A stretch of 60,034 bases of DNA from CAYOPZ01 sp964406005. Lineage in GTDB: Bacteria; Bacteroidota; Bacteroidia; Bacteroidales; SM23-62. This document shows positions 9,504 to 18,075 of this stretch, one piece after another. A model generated the notes under the pieces. That model did no database searches. It saw only the letters and a list, made by a program, of their open reading frames with translations, and was not told the DNA's origin. The DNA lies in contig CAYOPZ010000020.1 in the NCBI GenBank assembly GCA_964406005.1, forward strand, positions 1 through 60,034, given 5' to 3'. Made by a program: the position numbers and the translations under genes. How positions within the stretch are numbered: the first letter of the stretch is position 1; the number at the start of each line of letters is the position of its first letter.

Positions 9504-12500
9504 ATGAATTTTCTTCACATCTTGAGAAAATTTGGATTCATTTTTTTTATTCTCAGCTTTATTCCTCTCCCGGCAAAATCTTTGTCAGATTCTCACTTTC
9601 AGGAACTTGGACAACCACATGTTAAAGTATACCATCTCCCGGACCCATATCATTACGTAAACCGGTACAATTCTATTGTCCAGGATAAGGATGGATTTCT
9701 TTACATCGGATCAAACAACGGGGTATTACGGTTCGACGGGGCGACCTGGAATCATATCCCCGGCTCCGGTGAAGTGACCGTTCTGACGGACGGATCCAAG
9801 GTATATACATCCAGCGGTGAAGGAGTCGGATACCTGAATCGCGGTCCGGAAGGTTCACCTGCTATTAAAAACCTCGTACCGGCCGAAACATTACCGGCAG
9901 AAATCAATCAGTCCGTCTTCGCGGAAAATTACATGTATCTACTGACTGACAGCACATTGTTATGCTGGCAGGATGAACTGAAAAAGGTCGATTTGTCATT
10001 TCTTCCCGAAGCGATATTTGTTGACGGCAATTCGCTTTTGCTGTATTCCCCGTACCGGGGACTGATGCGTTACGAAGAAAATCAGCCGGTGACGATTTTC
10101 CCGGCGGATGTGATCCCCCTGGAGAAAATATCGGCAATCCAAAGGTCGGGCAATCAATGGTTGCTCGTTGACGGCTCATCTGGTACATCGGTCGTACTGA
10201 ACAGCGAAACCTTTGAAGCAGTCCCCGGGAAGATAGACCCGGTACTGATATCATCGGTATTCTCATGCAAGCAGGCCCTGTCTGACGGAAATATTGCCTG
10301 GGGAACACTCAGGGCAGGCATCCTGGTAAGTGACATCCGTGGCAATATCATTTATTCCATTGACCGGGACGACGGCTTGTATGACAACCGGGTCAAAGCC
10401 CTGTTCACGGATTCTTCGGGAAACCTGTGGGCTTTGCACGACCATGGGCTCAGCAGGATGGAAATCCCGACGGCTTTTACTTTCTACGGGAGCAACAGGG
10501 GACTGCAGGGAAACATCAGGGACCTGCTTCGGTTCGACGGGACAATGTATGCTGCCGGGAACCAGGGATTGTTCAGCCTCGATGCCTTCCCTTCGATCAT
10601 TCCCGGCCTTCCGGATGAATACAGGTTTGCTCCCGTTGAGGATATCCCGTATGACTGCCGGCAACTCAGCCATACAAAGGAGACCATTCTTGCAGCCACA
10701 TTACAGGGGGTCTTCGAACTGGGAAAGCATCAGGTCAGAAGGATACTGGACCGCCCCGTGAATGTATTACACTATTCTGCGAGAAACGATGCAATACTTG
10801 CCGCCACCGATACGGAAGTCCTTTATCTTGCCGGACCTGAATGGTCGGACCCTGTGTCCCTGTCCATACCTGAAAGCCACATCCGGGAAATATATGAAAC
10901 GGATGACGGATACATCTGGCTGGCATCATATACGGGACAGATTTTCATTTCCGAACAACTCCCGGGCCGTGGCGGCCCTCCTGTTTTCAACCGGATCGAA
11001 TCAGACCTGTTCTCCGGTACCGTTCCCCTGGACATCCGGTTTTTTTCATTTTCCGGAAATCTCTGCATGGCTTATGACGGAATCTATACGTATGATCCGG
11101 ATACCGGGGGATTCATCCGTGACAGCCTTGTCGACCTGACCGGAATTACAGAAAAATCCCATATCCGTGAAATCACCGGGGACCATGAAGGGAATCTCTG
11201 GATCAGCACACAGGGTTCAGGAACAGGCCCGAACGAGGTTTATTTCACCAGGCAGGAGGGAAAAAATGAATACAAGCTGCACAATATCAACTACCGCCGG
11301 TTCAACACGCAGATCATAAACTGCATATACCCCGATACCGACGGGATCGTATGGATAGGAAGCCATTCGGGACTGACACGTTTCGATCCGGCTTCTGCCG
11401 GCCTCGTAAGGCCCGGTTTTCCCGCTCATATTGCAGAAGTAAACCTTCCGGAAGATTCTACACTCACGTATGACTATATCCTGTCGGATGGATTCCTGAA
11501 AGATCATAAGAACGGGCTTGTAAGAATTCCCCATTCCAAAAACCGGATACAGTTTCATTACCTGTCAACGGATTTCAACAGCGAGTCTATGCCCCTGTTC
11601 CAGTATAAAATAACCGGCCTGCAGGAAACCTGGTCTGATTGGAGTGAAAACAGTCTCGTAAGATTCGACGGCCTGGCCAGCGGCACATATGAGTTCACGG
11701 TCAGGAGCATGGATATATTCGGTTCCCTGTCTGCCAGCGATTCCTTCCGTTTCAGGGTGATGCCTCCTTTTTACTCGTCGATCTTCGCCATGCTGTTTTA
11801 TATTATGCTCTTTCTACTGTTCCTGTATGCTTTCCGGAAATGGAGGACCTTCCGGAACGTCAGGGAAAGGTACAGGCTGGAAGAGATAATCAGGGAAAGA
11901 ACGGAGGCCCTGGTAAAGGAAAAGGAGGAAACGGAAAACCTGCTTGCCAATATACTTCCCAGGAAAACTGCCGAGGAACTGAAGTTAAAAGGCAAAGCCA
12001 CTTCAAGCAAATTCAAGATGGTTACCGTGCTGTTTGCCGACATCCAGGGATTTACCAAGATCGCCGAACAGATGAACCCGGACAAATTAATAGATGAGCT
12101 GGACCGGTTTTATTTCCATTTCGATACGGTTGTTGGGAAATACAATATTGAAAAAATCAAGACCATCGGTGATGCTTATATGGCGGCCGGGGGGATTCCC
12201 GTCAAGAACAGGACCAATCCCGTGGAAGTTGTTCTGGCAGCACTTGAAATGCAGCATTATATGCATGAACTGAAAAAAACCAAAACCGATATATGGGACC
12301 TCAGGATCGGGATACATACAGGCTCTGTAATTGCCGGAGTGGTCGGGCAGAAAAAATTCTCCTATGACATCTGGGGAGATGCGGTCAATACGGCCAGCCG
12401 TATGGAATCCTCGGGCGAGATAGGCAAGGTGAACGTATCCACCACGACCCATGAACTGGTAAAGGATTTCTTTGATTGCGAATACCGCGGGAAAATGCCT

Positions 12501-13187
12501 GTAAAGTATAAAGGCGATATCGAAATGTATTTCGTAATCGGCCTGAAAGACGAATTTCTCCTGGAAAACAAAACCGGTCCGAATGAAAGATTCCGTACCC
12601 GTATCCAGCTGCTGAGGCTGCTGGACCTTGAAGAATATATTCTCCAGCGGCTTGATAAGGAACTCCCGGAAAACCTTTTCTTCCATAATACAGAGCACAC
12701 TGCACATGTCTATACGCAGGTCGAACTTCTCGGGAGGGGCGAACATGTAAGTGAAGAAGATCTGCTTATGCTCCGGACTGCCGCCCTTCTTCATGATACG
12801 GGTTATATAGATAAGTTCGACGAACATGAGGAAAGGTCGGTTGAACTTGCCAGGGAGATCCTTCCTGTTTACAGGTACTCGGATGAGCAGGTAGACAGGG
12901 TATGTGACCTTATCCTGTCTACCAGATTGCCTTTTCAACCGGCCGGTCTGCTTGAAAAAATTATGGCGGATGCCAATCTCGACCATCTGGGCAGGGTCGA
13001 TTTCCTTATTCAGTCAGATAAGCTTTTCCAGGAATACAGGGTCAGGGGAAAAATAAAAACCAAAAAAGACTGGAATCAATACCAGATCGATTTCATAGAG
13101 AAACATGATTTCTTCACGGAAATCGCAGATAAACTGCGCGAAGTGACGAAAGAACAGCAAATTGAGAACATCAGGCAGTTCTCCTGA
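9504..13187 (+). CDS. Membrane sensor: propeller + Y_Y_Y + adenylyl cyclase + HD phosphohydrolase
   Basis: Protein of 1227 residues. Order: signal peptide (1-26), a periplasmic beta-propeller of regulator-propeller strands (about 40-640), a Y_Y_Y domain (about 660-750), one membrane helix (about 757-778), a coiled linker (about 785-825), a class III nucleotide cyclase (about 836-1015) and an HD domain (about 1040-1185). The cyclase has every key residue: metal ligands D846 (LFADIQGF) and D890 (TIGDAY), adenine-selecting K886 and D955 (YDIWGD), and transition-state N962 and R966 (NTASR). It should therefore make cAMP. The HD part has H1061 and H1065 (FHNTEHT), H1097-D1098 (LLHDTGY) and D1156 (MADANLD), consistent with a metal-dependent phosphohydrolase. 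Its substrate is unknown; cleavage of the cyclase product is one possibility. It is flanked by usp (divergent) and ilvE. Confidence 0.93.
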   Translation: MNFLHILRKFGFIFFILSFIPLPAKSLSDSHFQELGQPHVKVYHLPDPYHYVNRYNSIVQDKDGFLYIGSNNGVLRFDGATWNHIPGSGEVTVLTDGSKVYTSSGEGVGYLNRGPEGSPAIKNLVPAETLPAEINQSVFAENYMYLLTDSTLLCWQDELKKVDLSFLPEAIFVDGNSLLLYSPYRGLMRYEENQPVTIFPADVIPLEKISAIQRSGNQWLLVDGSSGTSVVLNSETFEAVPGKIDPVLISSVFSCKQALSDGNIAWGTLRAGILVSDIRGNIIYSIDRDDGLYDNRVKALFTDSSGNLWALHDHGLSRMEIPTAFTFYGSNRGLQGNIRDLLRFDGTMYAAGNQGLFSLDAFPSIIPGLPDEYRFAPVEDIPYDCRQLSHTKETILAATLQGVFELGKHQVRRILDRPVNVLHYSARNDAILAATDTEVLYLAGPEWSDPVSLSIPESHIREIYETDDGYIWLASYTGQIFISEQLPGRGGPPVFNRIESDLFSGTVPLDIRFFSFSGNLCMAYDGIYTYDPDTGGFIRDSLVDLTGITEKSHIREITGDHEGNLWISTQGSGTGPNEVYFTRQEGKNEYKLHNINYRRFNTQIINCIYPDTDGIVWIGSHSGLTRFDPASAGLVRPGFPAHIAEVNLPEDSTLTYDYILSDGFLKDHKNGLVRIPHSKNRIQFHYLSTDFNSESMPLFQYKITGLQETWSDWSENSLVRFDGLASGTYEFTVRSMDIFGSLSASDSFRFRVMPPFYSSIFAMLFYIMLFLLFLYAFRKWRTFRNVRERYRLEEIIRERTEALVKEKEETENLLANILPRKTAEELKLKGKATSSKFKMVTVLFADIQGFTKIAEQMNPDKLIDELDRFYFHFDTVVGKYNIEKIKTIGDAYMAAGGIPVKNRTNPVEVVLAALEMQHYMHELKKTKTDIWDLRIGIHTGSVIAGVVGQKKFSYDIWGDAVNTASRMESSGEIGKVNVSTTTHELVKDFFDCEYRGKMPVKYKGDIEMYFVIGLKDEFLLENKTGPNERFRTRIQLLRLLDLEEYILQRLDKELPENLFFHNTEHTAHVYTQVELLGRGEHVSEEDLLMLRTAALLHDTGYIDKFDEHEERSVELAREILPVYRYSDEQVDRVCDLILSTRLPFQPAGLLEKIMADANLDHLGRVDFLIQSDKLFQEYRVRGKIKTKKDWNQYQIDFIEKHDFFTEIADKLREVTKEQQIENIRQFS

Positions 13188-13262
13188 TCCGGAAAGCCCC
13201 AAACAACTGCTGCCCGTTGCCTATTTCTGGTATTATGACTATTTTTAATCGTTCTGACAGGA

Positions 13263-14303
13263 ATGCAATCTTTAATTAAGATGACCATGAATATTGACTG
13301 GGGGAATCTGCCTTTCGGTTACATGCCAACCGATTATAATGTCCGCTGCTATTACCGGAATCAGCAATGGGGAGAACTTGAGATCTCAAGCTCGGAGTAC
13401 ATTCCCATGCATATGGCGGCCACCAGTCTTCATTACGGGCAGGAATCTTTCGAGGGGATGAAAGCCTATATGGGAAAAGACGGGAAAGTGCGTATTTTCC
13501 GCTGGATTGAGAATGCGCGGCGAATGACCCGCAGTGCCAAAGGAATCAAGCTTGCCGTGGTGCCGGAAGAATTGTTCCATAAGGCCATCGTGAAAGCGGT
13601 TCAGCTGAACATGCGCTACGTTCCTCCTTACGGCACCGGCGCATCCTTGTATGTCAGGCCTTTATTGATCGGTACCGGAGCCGAGATAGGTGTCAAACCG
13701 GCCAGGGAATACCTGTTCATTGTATTCGTAATGCCGGTTGGCCCGTATTTTAAAGAAGGTTTCAAACCGCTTGACCTGATGATTTGCAGGGATTATGACA
13801 GGGCCGCACCACGGGGTACGGGACATATAAAAGTAGGCGGAAATTATGCCGCCAGTCTGTTATCGCTTGAACAGGGGCATGAAAGAGGTTTTGATTCCGT
13901 CATCTACCTCGATGCACTTGAAAAAAAATACATTGACGAATGCGGTCCCGCCAACTTCTTCGGAATACTGAACAAAACATATATCACCCCGGATTCACAT
14001 ACCATCCTGCCGTCTGTTACGAACATGAGTCTCCAGCACCTTGCAAAAGAGATGGGTATGAAAGTGGAAATACGTCCGATTCTCCTTGATGAAATCGGTG
14101 ATTTCGAAGAGGTGGGTGCCTGCGGGACAGCTGCCGTAATCACCCCGATAAAAAAAATCGTTGACCCCGAAACAGGAAGAACCTACGAATTCTGCAAGAA
14201 CGGCAAACCCGGCCCGGTTTCAGAAAAACTGTACAACCTGCTTACGGCCATCCAGTACGGAGACAAGCCGGGTCCTTCCGGGTGGATTGAAATTGTGGAT
14301 TAA
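13263..14303 (+). CDS. ilvE: Branched-chain amino acid aminotransferase
   Basis: Class IV PLP aminotransferase that moves the amino group between glutamate and the 2-oxo acids of leucine, isoleucine and valine. The PLP lysine is K190 in GHIKVGGNYA. Family segments SLHYGQESFEGMKAY and the C-terminal EVGACGTAAVITPI are present. The length of 346 fits the large BCAT subgroup. Homologues usually begin near NIDWGNLPFGYM, so ATG at 13287 is an equally good start. It stands 75 bases after the cyclase gene. A promoter for the next gene lies in its last codons. Confidence 0.95.
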   Translation: MQSLIKMTMNIDWGNLPFGYMPTDYNVRCYYRNQQWGELEISSSEYIPMHMAATSLHYGQESFEGMKAYMGKDGKVRIFRWIENARRMTRSAKGIKLAVVPEELFHKAIVKAVQLNMRYVPPYGTGASLYVRPLLIGTGAEIGVKPAREYLFIVFVMPVGPYFKEGFKPLDLMICRDYDRAAPRGTGHIKVGGNYAASLLSLEQGHERGFDSVIYLDALEKKYIDECGPANFFGILNKTYITPDSHTILPSVTNMSLQHLAKEMGMKVEIRPILLDEIGDFEEVGACGTAAVITPIKKIVDPETGRTYEFCKNGKPGPVSEKLYNLLTAIQYGDKPGPSGWIEIVD

Positions 14304-14315
14304 ATTGTAGCTTTG
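14287..14315 (+). promoter_or_regulatory. Candidate promoter for ftsX
   Basis: TTG at 14287-14289, 18 bases, then TAGCTTTG at 14308-14315: a good match to the Bacteroidota -33/-7 pattern (TTG, TAnnTTTG). It overlaps the end of ilvE and leaves a leader of only about 10-20 bases before the ftsX ATG at 14333. Confidence 0.6.
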
Positions 14316-14332
14316 CAATCTGATTCCGGTAC

Positions 14333-15211
14333 ATGAAAATGAGAGAAAACAGTATCAGTAAAAGAAAACTGCGCAGCTCCTATGTGACGTCCGTGATAAG
14401 TATATCACTGGTGCTTTTCCTCATCGGACTGTTCGGACTGCTGGTCCTGAATGCAAACCGGCTTGCCACCCATGTGAAGGAGAATATCGGTTTTTCCGTG
14501 ATCCTGAAAGAACAGGCAAAGGAAGTCGATGTCATTCGCCTCCAGAAAAACCTGGATGCAAAACCTTATGTCAAATCCACCGACTTTGTCACGAAAGAGG
14601 AAGCTGCCCGTCAGACTGCGGAAGACCTGGGGGAGGACTTCATTGAGTTCCTCGGATACAATCCGCTGCCGGCTTCCATAGATGTGAAATTATATGCGGC
14701 ATATGCAAACCCGGACAGCATTTCTGCAATAGAAAAGGAATTGCAACGGTTTGAAGAAGTACAGGAAATCATGTACCAGAAGTCATTGATCCATCTTGTC
14801 AATGAAAATGTACGGAAAATCAGCCTGATCATCCTTGCTTTCAGCGTACTGATGTTCTTCATCGCAATTGCATTGATCAACAATACCATCAGGTTATCGG
14901 TCTATGCCCGGAGGTTCCTCATCAACACCATGCAACTGGTCGGAGCCACACGGTCATTCATCAGGAAGCCTTTCCTGATGCGGAGCGCGGGACACGGGAT
15001 CTATGCAGCCATCATCGCCATCCTCCTGCTGACAGGTGTAATATACCTGATCCAGAAAGAATTTATGGAAGTCATCGGCTTCAACGATGTAAATATCATC
15101 GGAATCCTGTTTATCTTCGTGATCTTTTTAGGGATCATCCTAAACTGGATCTCAACTTTGTTTGCAATTAATAAATATCTCCGGATGCAATCCGGAGACC
15201 TCTATTACTGA
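14333..15211 (+). CDS. ftsX: Cell division protein FtsX (ABC transporter permease-like)
   Basis: Protein of 292 residues with the FtsX layout: a short cytoplasmic start, a membrane helix (about 20-42), an extracytoplasmic domain (about 45-160, with the family's ENIGFSVILKEQAKEVDV start and SIDVKL), then three membrane helices (about 163-183, 220-242, 253-277). FtsX pairs with the ATPase FtsE and controls peptidoglycan hydrolases at the division site; ftsE is not in this window. It is first of a co-directional run with DUF3098, uppP, truB and queA, an order often seen in Bacteroidota. Confidence 0.92.
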   Translation: MKMRENSISKRKLRSSYVTSVISISLVLFLIGLFGLLVLNANRLATHVKENIGFSVILKEQAKEVDVIRLQKNLDAKPYVKSTDFVTKEEAARQTAEDLGEDFIEFLGYNPLPASIDVKLYAAYANPDSISAIEKELQRFEEVQEIMYQKSLIHLVNENVRKISLIILAFSVLMFFIAIALINNTIRLSVYARRFLINTMQLVGATRSFIRKPFLMRSAGHGIYAAIIAILLLTGVIYLIQKEFMEVIGFNDVNIIGILFIFVIFLGIILNWISTLFAINKYLRMQSGDLYY

Positions 15212-15219
15212 TACAAAAT

Positions 15220-15480
15220 ATGGGCAAAAAGAAAACCAAACAGACCGGTCCCGGGTTTCCCCTGCAGAGGGAAAATTACATATTGCTGATGATTGGATTT
15301 GTGATCATCGTCATTGGTTTCGTGTTGATGACAGGAGGCAAAGCGAAAGATCCCACCGAGTTCAATCCTGATATCTTCAATTTCAGGAGGATCACTCTTG
15401 CCCCCATTATTGTACTCTTTGGGTTCGTATTCGAAATCTGGGCCATCATGAAAAAACCAAAAGAAGAGAAGCAGGATTAA
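15220..15480 (+). CDS. DUF3098 small membrane protein
   Basis: Protein of 86 residues with two predicted membrane helices (LLMIGFVIIVIGFVLMTGG and ITLAPIIVLFGFVFEIWAIM) separated by the family's DPTEFNPDIFNFRR loop. This matches DUF3098, a small Bacteroidota family of unknown function regularly found between ftsX and uppP. The start lies 8 bases after the ftsX stop and the stop abuts the uppP ATG at 15481. Confidence 0.9.
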   Translation: MGKKKTKQTGPGFPLQRENYILLMIGFVIIVIGFVLMTGGKAKDPTEFNPDIFNFRRITLAPIIVLFGFVFEIWAIMKKPKEEKQD

Positions 15481-16272
15481 ATGAGCTGGCTTGAAGCGTT
15501 GATCCTTGGACTTATTCAGGGACTTACGGAATTTCTTCCGGTGAGCAGCAGCGGGCATCTTGAACTCGGAAATGCAATCCTCGGCATTAAGGCAGGAGAA
15601 AACCTGACCTTTTCCATCGTGGTACACGGGGCCACGGTACTTAGCATAATTGTAGTATTCTTTCGTGACCTGAGAAAGCTGCTGGTCGATTCCATTCGTT
15701 TCAGGTATAATGAATCGACTGCCTACCTTTTAAAGCTCATTGTTTCAATGATCCCTGTCGGGCTTGTCGGCATTTTCCTTAAGGATAAGGTGGAGGCCCT
15801 GTTTACGGGCAATGTTGTATTTGTCGGAACAATGCTGTTGGTAACTTCCATCCTGCTGATGACTTCGCATTTAACACGTACCACCGGAAGGAAAATAAGT
15901 TATCTCGACGCCATTCTGATCGGCGCTGCACAGGCAGTAGCGGTGATCCCGGGAATTTCCCGTTCAGGGGCAACCATTACAACAGCACTGTTCCTTGGAA
16001 ATAACAGGGATGAAGCCGCCAGGTTCTCATTTCTCATGGTTATCGTTCCCATCATCGCAGCCAATCTTCTGGATCTGCCCGAAAGAGGAGCCGACCCCAA
16101 CGGGAGTATTTCATTGCTCCCCCTGCTTGCCGGATTTACCGCAGCCTTTGTGTCAGGTTTAATTGCCTGCAGGTGGATGTTATCCATTGTCAGAAAAAGA
16201 AAGCTATTGTATTTCGGGATCTATTGCCTGGTGATAGGCACCGCATCCATAATTGCAGGGATCATCCTATGA
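15481..16272 (+). CDS. uppP: Undecaprenyl-diphosphate phosphatase (BacA/UppP)
   Basis: Integral membrane protein of 263 residues. It has both catalytic signatures: LTEFLPVSSSGHLELG near the N-terminus and PGISRSGATIT in the second half. It removes one phosphate from undecaprenyl diphosphate so that the lipid carrier can be reused for peptidoglycan and O-antigen synthesis, and gives low-level bacitracin resistance. It overlaps truB by 4 bases (ATGA at 16269-16272), so translation is probably coupled. Confidence 0.97.
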   Translation: MSWLEALILGLIQGLTEFLPVSSSGHLELGNAILGIKAGENLTFSIVVHGATVLSIIVVFFRDLRKLLVDSIRFRYNESTAYLLKLIVSMIPVGLVGIFLKDKVEALFTGNVVFVGTMLLVTSILLMTSHLTRTTGRKISYLDAILIGAAQAVAVIPGISRSGATITTALFLGNNRDEAARFSFLMVIVPIIAANLLDLPERGADPNGSISLLPLLAGFTAAFVSGLIACRWMLSIVRKRKLLYFGIYCLVIGTASIIAGIIL

Positions 16273-16973
16273 CGGGTATCGACAAACAGACGGATTTTGA
16301 ACAAGGGGCCGTTGTATTGATCGACAAGCCGGTAGACTGGACCTCATTCGATGTGGTGAAAAAAATCCGCAATGTAATATGCAGGAAACTCAGGATCAAG
16401 AAAATCAAAGTCGGACATGCAGGAACATTGGATCCCCTTGCAAGCGGACTGATGATCATATGTACAGGCAAAGCCACAAAACAGACAGCATCATATCTTG
16501 AAATGGATAAGGAATATATAGCCACCCTGAAACTCGGCCAGACCACACCTTCTTTTGACCTTGAAACGGAAATCGATCAGAATTTCCCTACCGGCCATAT
16601 TACGGAAGAGCTCATAGTTTCCACGCTTGAAACGATGAAAGGAGAATCAATACAGGTTCCGCCCGTTTTTTCCGCCAAGCGACACCGGGGAAAAAGAGCC
16701 TACGATTATGCCAGGGAAGGGAAACCACTTTCAATGAGACCCCATTTGGTTCATATCCGGGAACTTGAAATGCTCGGGTTTCATAACCCGGAACTTACAA
16801 TCCGTATCCGGTGCAGCAAAGGCACCTACATCAGATCCCTGGCAAGGGACCTGGGTGCTGCATTGAAAAGCGGCGCACATCTCACCGGACTGCGAAGAAC
16901 CGAAATCGGCAGGTATTCTGTAAATGCGGCCATCAGTCCGGAAAAATTTGCAAAAACCCTTAACAATTTGTAA
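16269..16973 (+). CDS. truB: tRNA pseudouridine(55) synthase TruB
   Basis: Protein of 234 residues. The start is ATG 16269, inside the uppP stop (ATGA); a longer reading from 16173 would overlap uppP and has no family match. The catalytic aspartate is D55 in VGHAGTLDPLASG. KPVDWTSFDVV at the start and CSKGTYIRSLARDLG near the C-terminus are typical. TruB makes the pseudouridine at position 55 of the T-loop of tRNAs. The short C-terminal domain matches the Bacteroidota form. Confidence 0.96.
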   Translation: MTGIDKQTDFEQGAVVLIDKPVDWTSFDVVKKIRNVICRKLRIKKIKVGHAGTLDPLASGLMIICTGKATKQTASYLEMDKEYIATLKLGQTTPSFDLETEIDQNFPTGHITEELIVSTLETMKGESIQVPPVFSAKRHRGKRAYDYAREGKPLSMRPHLVHIRELEMLGFHNPELTIRIRCSKGTYIRSLARDLGAALKSGAHLTGLRRTEIGRYSVNAAISPEKFAKTLNNL

Positions 16974-17024
16974 CAAATCGTGTTTTTGTACGTATAAGGT
17001 GACTCGATTCATTCAAAAAATCTT

Positions 17025-18074
17025 ATGAAGTTATCCCAGTATAAATACAACCTGCCGGAAGCGCTGATTGCACAATATCCCTCCGGTAACCGCGATGAAT
17101 CCAGGTTGATGGTTTTGCACCGGGAGTCGAGAAAGATAGAGCACAGGGTTTTCAATGAAATCCTGGATTATTTCAACGACCATGATGTGCTTGTATTCAA
17201 CAACACCAAGGTTTTTCCTGCACGCCTGTACGGCAACAAGGAAAAAACCGGTGCGGAGATTGAAGTTTTTCTTCTGAGGGAATTGAACCGCGATCAGCGC
17301 CTCTGGGATGTTCTGGTGGATCCGGCGCGCAAGATCAGGATCGGCAACAAGCTATACTTCGGAGAAGACGATATGCTTGTGGCCGAAGTAATCGACAATA
17401 CCACATCACGCGGAAGGACGCTTCGTTTCCTCTTCGACGGGGATTATGAAGATTTCAAAAAAACCCTTTACAAACTGGGTGAAACACCGCTTCCCAAGTT
17501 CATTCAGAGAGGCGTGGAACCGGAGGACAGGGAACGTTACCAGACCGTATATGCAAAACACGAAGGTGCAGTCGCCGCACCTACAGCCGGAATGCATTTC
17601 AGCAAACAGCTCTTAAAACGACTCGAAATCAAGGGTTGTGAATTCTCCTTCATAACACTTCACGTGGGTCTGGGGAATTTCAGAACGGTGGATGTTGAGG
17701 ATCTGACCAAACATAAAATGGATTCTGAACGGATTATCATTACCGATGATTCCACAAAAATCGTAAATGCCGCCAAGGACAGAAAAAACTGTATCTGTGC
17801 CGTGGGAACAACGGTAATGAGGACCCTGGAAAGTTCCGTATCCACAACAGGATACCTGAAGCCTTACAACGGTTGGACAAATAAATTCATTTTCCCGCCT
17901 TATGAGTTCAGCATAGCCGATATGATGATATCCAATTTTCACCTGCCCGTATCCACGCTTCTGATGATGGTCTCGGCCTTCGCCGGATATGAATTCCTGA
18001 TGGACTGTTACCAGGTAGCCATCAAGGAGAAGTACCGCTTCGGCACGTATGGCGACGCAATGTTAATTCTGTAA
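17025..18074 (+). CDS. queA: S-adenosylmethionine:tRNA ribosyltransferase-isomerase
   Basis: Protein of 349 residues with the QueA core: YNLPEALIAQYPSGNRDESRLMV at the start, VFNNTKVFPARLYG, HEGAVAAPTAGMHFS and the C-terminal ISNFHLPVSTLLMMVSAFAG and RFGTYGDAMLI. It moves a ribosyl group from SAM to 7-aminomethyl-7-deazaguanine in tRNA, giving epoxyqueuosine. Two bases separate it from the GH3-type gene. Upstream (16981-16997) a TTTTTGTAC motif resembles that before the kinase at 20456, a possible promoter. Confidence 0.97.
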   Translation: MKLSQYKYNLPEALIAQYPSGNRDESRLMVLHRESRKIEHRVFNEILDYFNDHDVLVFNNTKVFPARLYGNKEKTGAEIEVFLLRELNRDQRLWDVLVDPARKIRIGNKLYFGEDDMLVAEVIDNTTSRGRTLRFLFDGDYEDFKKTLYKLGETPLPKFIQRGVEPEDRERYQTVYAKHEGAVAAPTAGMHFSKQLLKRLEIKGCEFSFITLHVGLGNFRTVDVEDLTKHKMDSERIIITDDSTKIVNAAKDRKNCICAVGTTVMRTLESSVSTTGYLKPYNGWTNKFIFPPYEFSIADMMISNFHLPVSTLLMMVSAFAGYEFLMDCYQVAIKEKYRFGTYGDAMLIL

Positions 18075-18075
18075 T

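Noticed and set aside
12087..12986. A 299-codon minus-strand frame inside the cyclase gene
   Set aside because: It lies wholly opposite the cyclase and HD domains, which have clear catalytic motifs; the minus frame has no recognisable domain.
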